Shown here one piece after another: positions 61,441-64,000 of a stretch of DNA of 64,000 nt. How positions within the stretch are numbered: position 1 is the first letter of the stretch; the number at the start of each line of letters is the position of its first letter. Location of the stretch: the NCBI GenBank assembly GCA_029961685.1, contig JARWKL010000016.1:1121001-1185000 (forward strand), in the 5' to 3' direction. This DNA is from Aristolochia californica. Lineage: Eukaryota; Streptophyta; Magnoliopsida; Piperales; Aristolochiaceae. The notes under the pieces are model-generated. The model made no database searches and was not told the origin of the DNA. It saw nothing but the letters and a program-made list of their open reading frames with translations. A program made the position numbers and the translations under genes.

Positions 61441-62241
61441 AATATTTAATATAATAAATAAAATAAATATTTTATTTTATTAATAACATAAAAAAAATTA
61501 CATAGTATAAATTAATAATATATTGCCAAAAAGTAAAAATTTATGGGTTTAATTAATTATAAAAATAGGATAATTAAACAAAATACTTGATCAAAGGTTT
61601 ATTTTAATAATGTTTTAATTATCACTCTTAAATCGCTAATTTAATATATAATAAAAATAATTAATATAATAAATAAATATAATATAATATTTTATTAATA
61701 ACACAAGATAGATTTTTACATAGTAGAAATTAATGATGCGAGGGACGCCGAGAGCGAGCAGGCAGAGGGAGCGTCGACACGAGGGAAAGTGGATGAACAA
61801 GAAATTTGGTAGAAATCCTAATTCACCCACTTTACTCAGGAGTGAGTTCAAGTGAACGAACGGGTTCATCCAGTTCAACTCGCCTCCGATGTGCGCACTA
61901 ACGCGTTCGGGTCAAGTGACAGTGTAATCGCTTACACTTTTATTTGACTCGCGCACGCATTAATACCCTCCTAGAAATGTTTTTTGTTTTCACTAAAATA
62001 ATGTTTTCATACCTAGATTCTTAGACTCTTCCATATGAATTATGTTTCGTAACAAAAACACCGACGAACATCAAAATTTCATTTTCACTGGTAAAAACAA
62101 GCATGAACTTGTAGAACAGGACAAGATCGATACATTGTATATACCAAGTTATGCACTTCATATAAATATATAACAAATAAATATTAAGAAACAATATATG
62201 AAGATGGCATTATATTATCTAATATTTCCAGTATAGAGGAT

Positions 62242-62432
62242 ACCAAGTCTAATTTTTCTGCACATTTTCAAACTAAAAACTTGGGACCATTGAAATATTT
62301 TCTCGACATTGAAATGGCGAAAAGTAAAGGTGTTGTGATGACACAATGTAAGTATGTCATAGATATGCTTTAAGAGTATAGATTGTTGGGAGCCAAACTA
62401 GTTGATACCATGGAGACAAGAATATTACCATG
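62242..62432 (+). pseudogene. Ty1/copia reverse transcriptase fragment (copy B)
   Basis: Counterpart of 31545-31735. It differs by substitutions such as GAAATGG for GAAGTGG. Confidence 0.8.
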
Positions 62433-63185
62433 CGACACATACTTTGATGTTGGGAGATTTGGAACATTCTTTGTATCTTGATGTTTACGAGCCCAATAGA
62501 TGCGTTGTGAATTCTTTTCAACCAATTGTTTCATCAAATTTGATCTTCTTTGAAGTAATAAGAATCTCATGTCTACTTCTGAGTCAGTTTCAAGCCTTGT
62601 GGATTTCTCAACATCATCGTCGAACAACATAGCCAAAATTCGTATCTTAACTTTCATCTGAACAAAGAAGCATGATTCACATACAAAAGGGTTATTAACT
62701 ATATGAAGATCACTAACTTGTTTTATGGTCATCATGAGTCAAATAGGAAAATAATATGAATTTGAACAGAATGGATAAAAGTAATGCTTATTTTGTAACC
62801 AAATACCCCATTACCCATTTAAGTTTTAAGGGCAATTTGTAATTTATTCTATGAGAATATTAATGTCAAAAGAACCGTAAGTTAATTCCCCTCCTCAAAT
62901 TGCCACCCAACTTTCCTCCTCGTAGACAAACAAATATGCTAATGTAAGACAAGTTGTAAGTTTATGACTGTACTAGTTTTTTTTAAGTGATCTATTTTTT
63001 GTAACTTTTTATTTTTTAATGGCAGAGGACAATATGCAAGTCAATGGCTGTATTCATTTTTTGAAAGACCCAGATGTCCTTCAACATTTGATTCAACAAA
63101 ATGTTCTTGTTAAATTGTTATAGATTTTTATCAAATTTTATAATTTATCCATTTACCGTTTGATAAACAAGTAAGTAATGAAACC

Positions 63186-63191
63186 TGACAC

Positions 63192-63222
<31 letters not shown>

Positions 63223-63275
63223 CGTTTTGTAGAATAAGAATCTCCAGGAAAGGTGGAATCACAAAACCTGGAGGA
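63186..63275. repeat. (GA)n tract with conserved hairpin flank (copy B)
   Basis: Counterpart of 32484-32595 with a GA run about 14-16 bp shorter. This accounts for the drop in shift from 30697 to 30683. Confidence 0.8.
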
Positions 63276-63581
63276 GAATGTTTTATCGATAGTTCTTTGG
63301 CAAATTAAAATATTTTCTCTTGTTGGGGAAGAGACAGTTGGTTGTATGAGATGTGCACTATATGAGTTTGTCAATAATTAGATGCAATCCCCTTGTAATT
63401 TGCTCGTTCGAGCTATCTTTTAATAAAATTCAACATCATTTCAAAAAAATAATAATAATTAGATGCATTAACTCCTTTTATTGTAGTGATTAGATGGCTA
63501 ATTGTTACAATGAGTGGTTGTTTATTCTCATCCCAGCTTCACTCTACTTATCACTTGATCTTATGTTGATACTTTTTGCAG

Positions 63582-63707
63582 TTAATGTGCAATCATTGTC
63601 AAGGTCTCCAACTAACTTCAAGGATTAAACGGGCATTATTGAAGCCACATGAGAGAATCATGGCCCTGGATCTTCCTCATGGAGGGCATCTTTCCCAAGG
63701 AAATCAG
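63582..63707 (+). pseudogene. Orphan serine hydroxymethyltransferase exon (copy B)
   Basis: Counterpart of 32899-33024, with the same +1 frameshift before [20 protein letters not shown] and the same splice-like borders. The lesion therefore predates the A/B duplication. Confidence 0.85.
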
Positions 63708-64000
63708 GTAGTTAGGCTTCCTGACAAAATTTTTTTGCTAGGAAGTTTAGTGAGTTATGCATATTTTCGGGAGGCAAGTATGATACTTTGACAACAATTG
63801 CTCTTGGATGGCCTACTTGATTGTGTTATATTGGCCCTTTCAGTTGTTTCATGGTGCATGTCTTTAAATAAACTGGAATGACTGAAAAAGAGTTCATAAG
63901 AGGTTCTGCTTGCATTTCCCAGCCTCGGATATGGTTTTTTTTTTAATGAGTTAGCAATTTTTTTATCGATAAAATATTTTATTTCATGAATGGAAAAAGG

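Overview
The window is nuclear DNA of a flowering plant, most likely a eudicot. The evidence is spliced genes with GT-AG introns, plant-type E3 ligases, decayed Ty1/copia and L1-type elements, tRNA-derived SINEs, TRIM elements, many (GA)n microsatellites and long AT-rich spacers. I cannot name the species.

Layout. (1) 1-3.6 kb: two weak minus-strand exon candidates and otherwise no clear gene. (2) 3.6-10.3 kb: the clearest single-copy gene, a minus-strand RMD5/GID2-like RING E3 subunit. Its coding region is one uninterrupted exon, behind a 5' leader that appears to carry two introns, one about 4.8 kb long. (3) 10.3-14.5 kb: AT-rich intergenic DNA with a compound microsatellite, a perfect palindrome, and two ~690-bp direct repeats around a GC-rich core. 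(4) 14.7-33.3 kb and 44.6-64.0 kb: two nearly identical copies of one >18.6-kb segment in the same orientation (copies A and B). Each holds fragments of an unidentified minus-strand gene, a copia pol remnant, exons 1-5 of a tRNA-dihydrouridine synthase (DUS) gene, a RING-H2 gene head-to-head with it, an AT-rich 166-bp tandem repeat and an orphan SHMT exon. (5) 33.3-44.6 kb: present once here. It holds LINE fragments, DUS exons 6-8, copia fragments, an almost perfect 450-bp TRIM, and a third, more diverged version of the intron block that flanks DUS exon 5.

How the parts relate. DUS exons 6-8 (39.08-37.87 kb) fit in frame and in phase after exons 1-5 of copy B (58.25-56.93 kb), leaving a ~17.8-kb intron. 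Copy A exons 1-5 have no 3' half on their left. Both copies share a net 16-nt deletion in exon 3 that breaks the frame, so the DUS locus looks dead and the lesion predates the duplication. The RING-H2 gene is intact and its 223-residue protein is identical in both copies. The copies differ in microsatellite length, in a 51-bp minisatellite unit, in 166-bp repeat number (3 versus 5), by one ~410-bp length difference, and by scattered substitutions. One of these leaves an exon of the unidentified gene open in B but stopped in A. The pattern fits a recent segmental duplication, or two haplotypes joined in an assembly.

I see no bacterial-type defence system, CRISPR array or new enzyme system. The most interesting content is the nested duplication history and the miniature retroelements caught inside datable targets.
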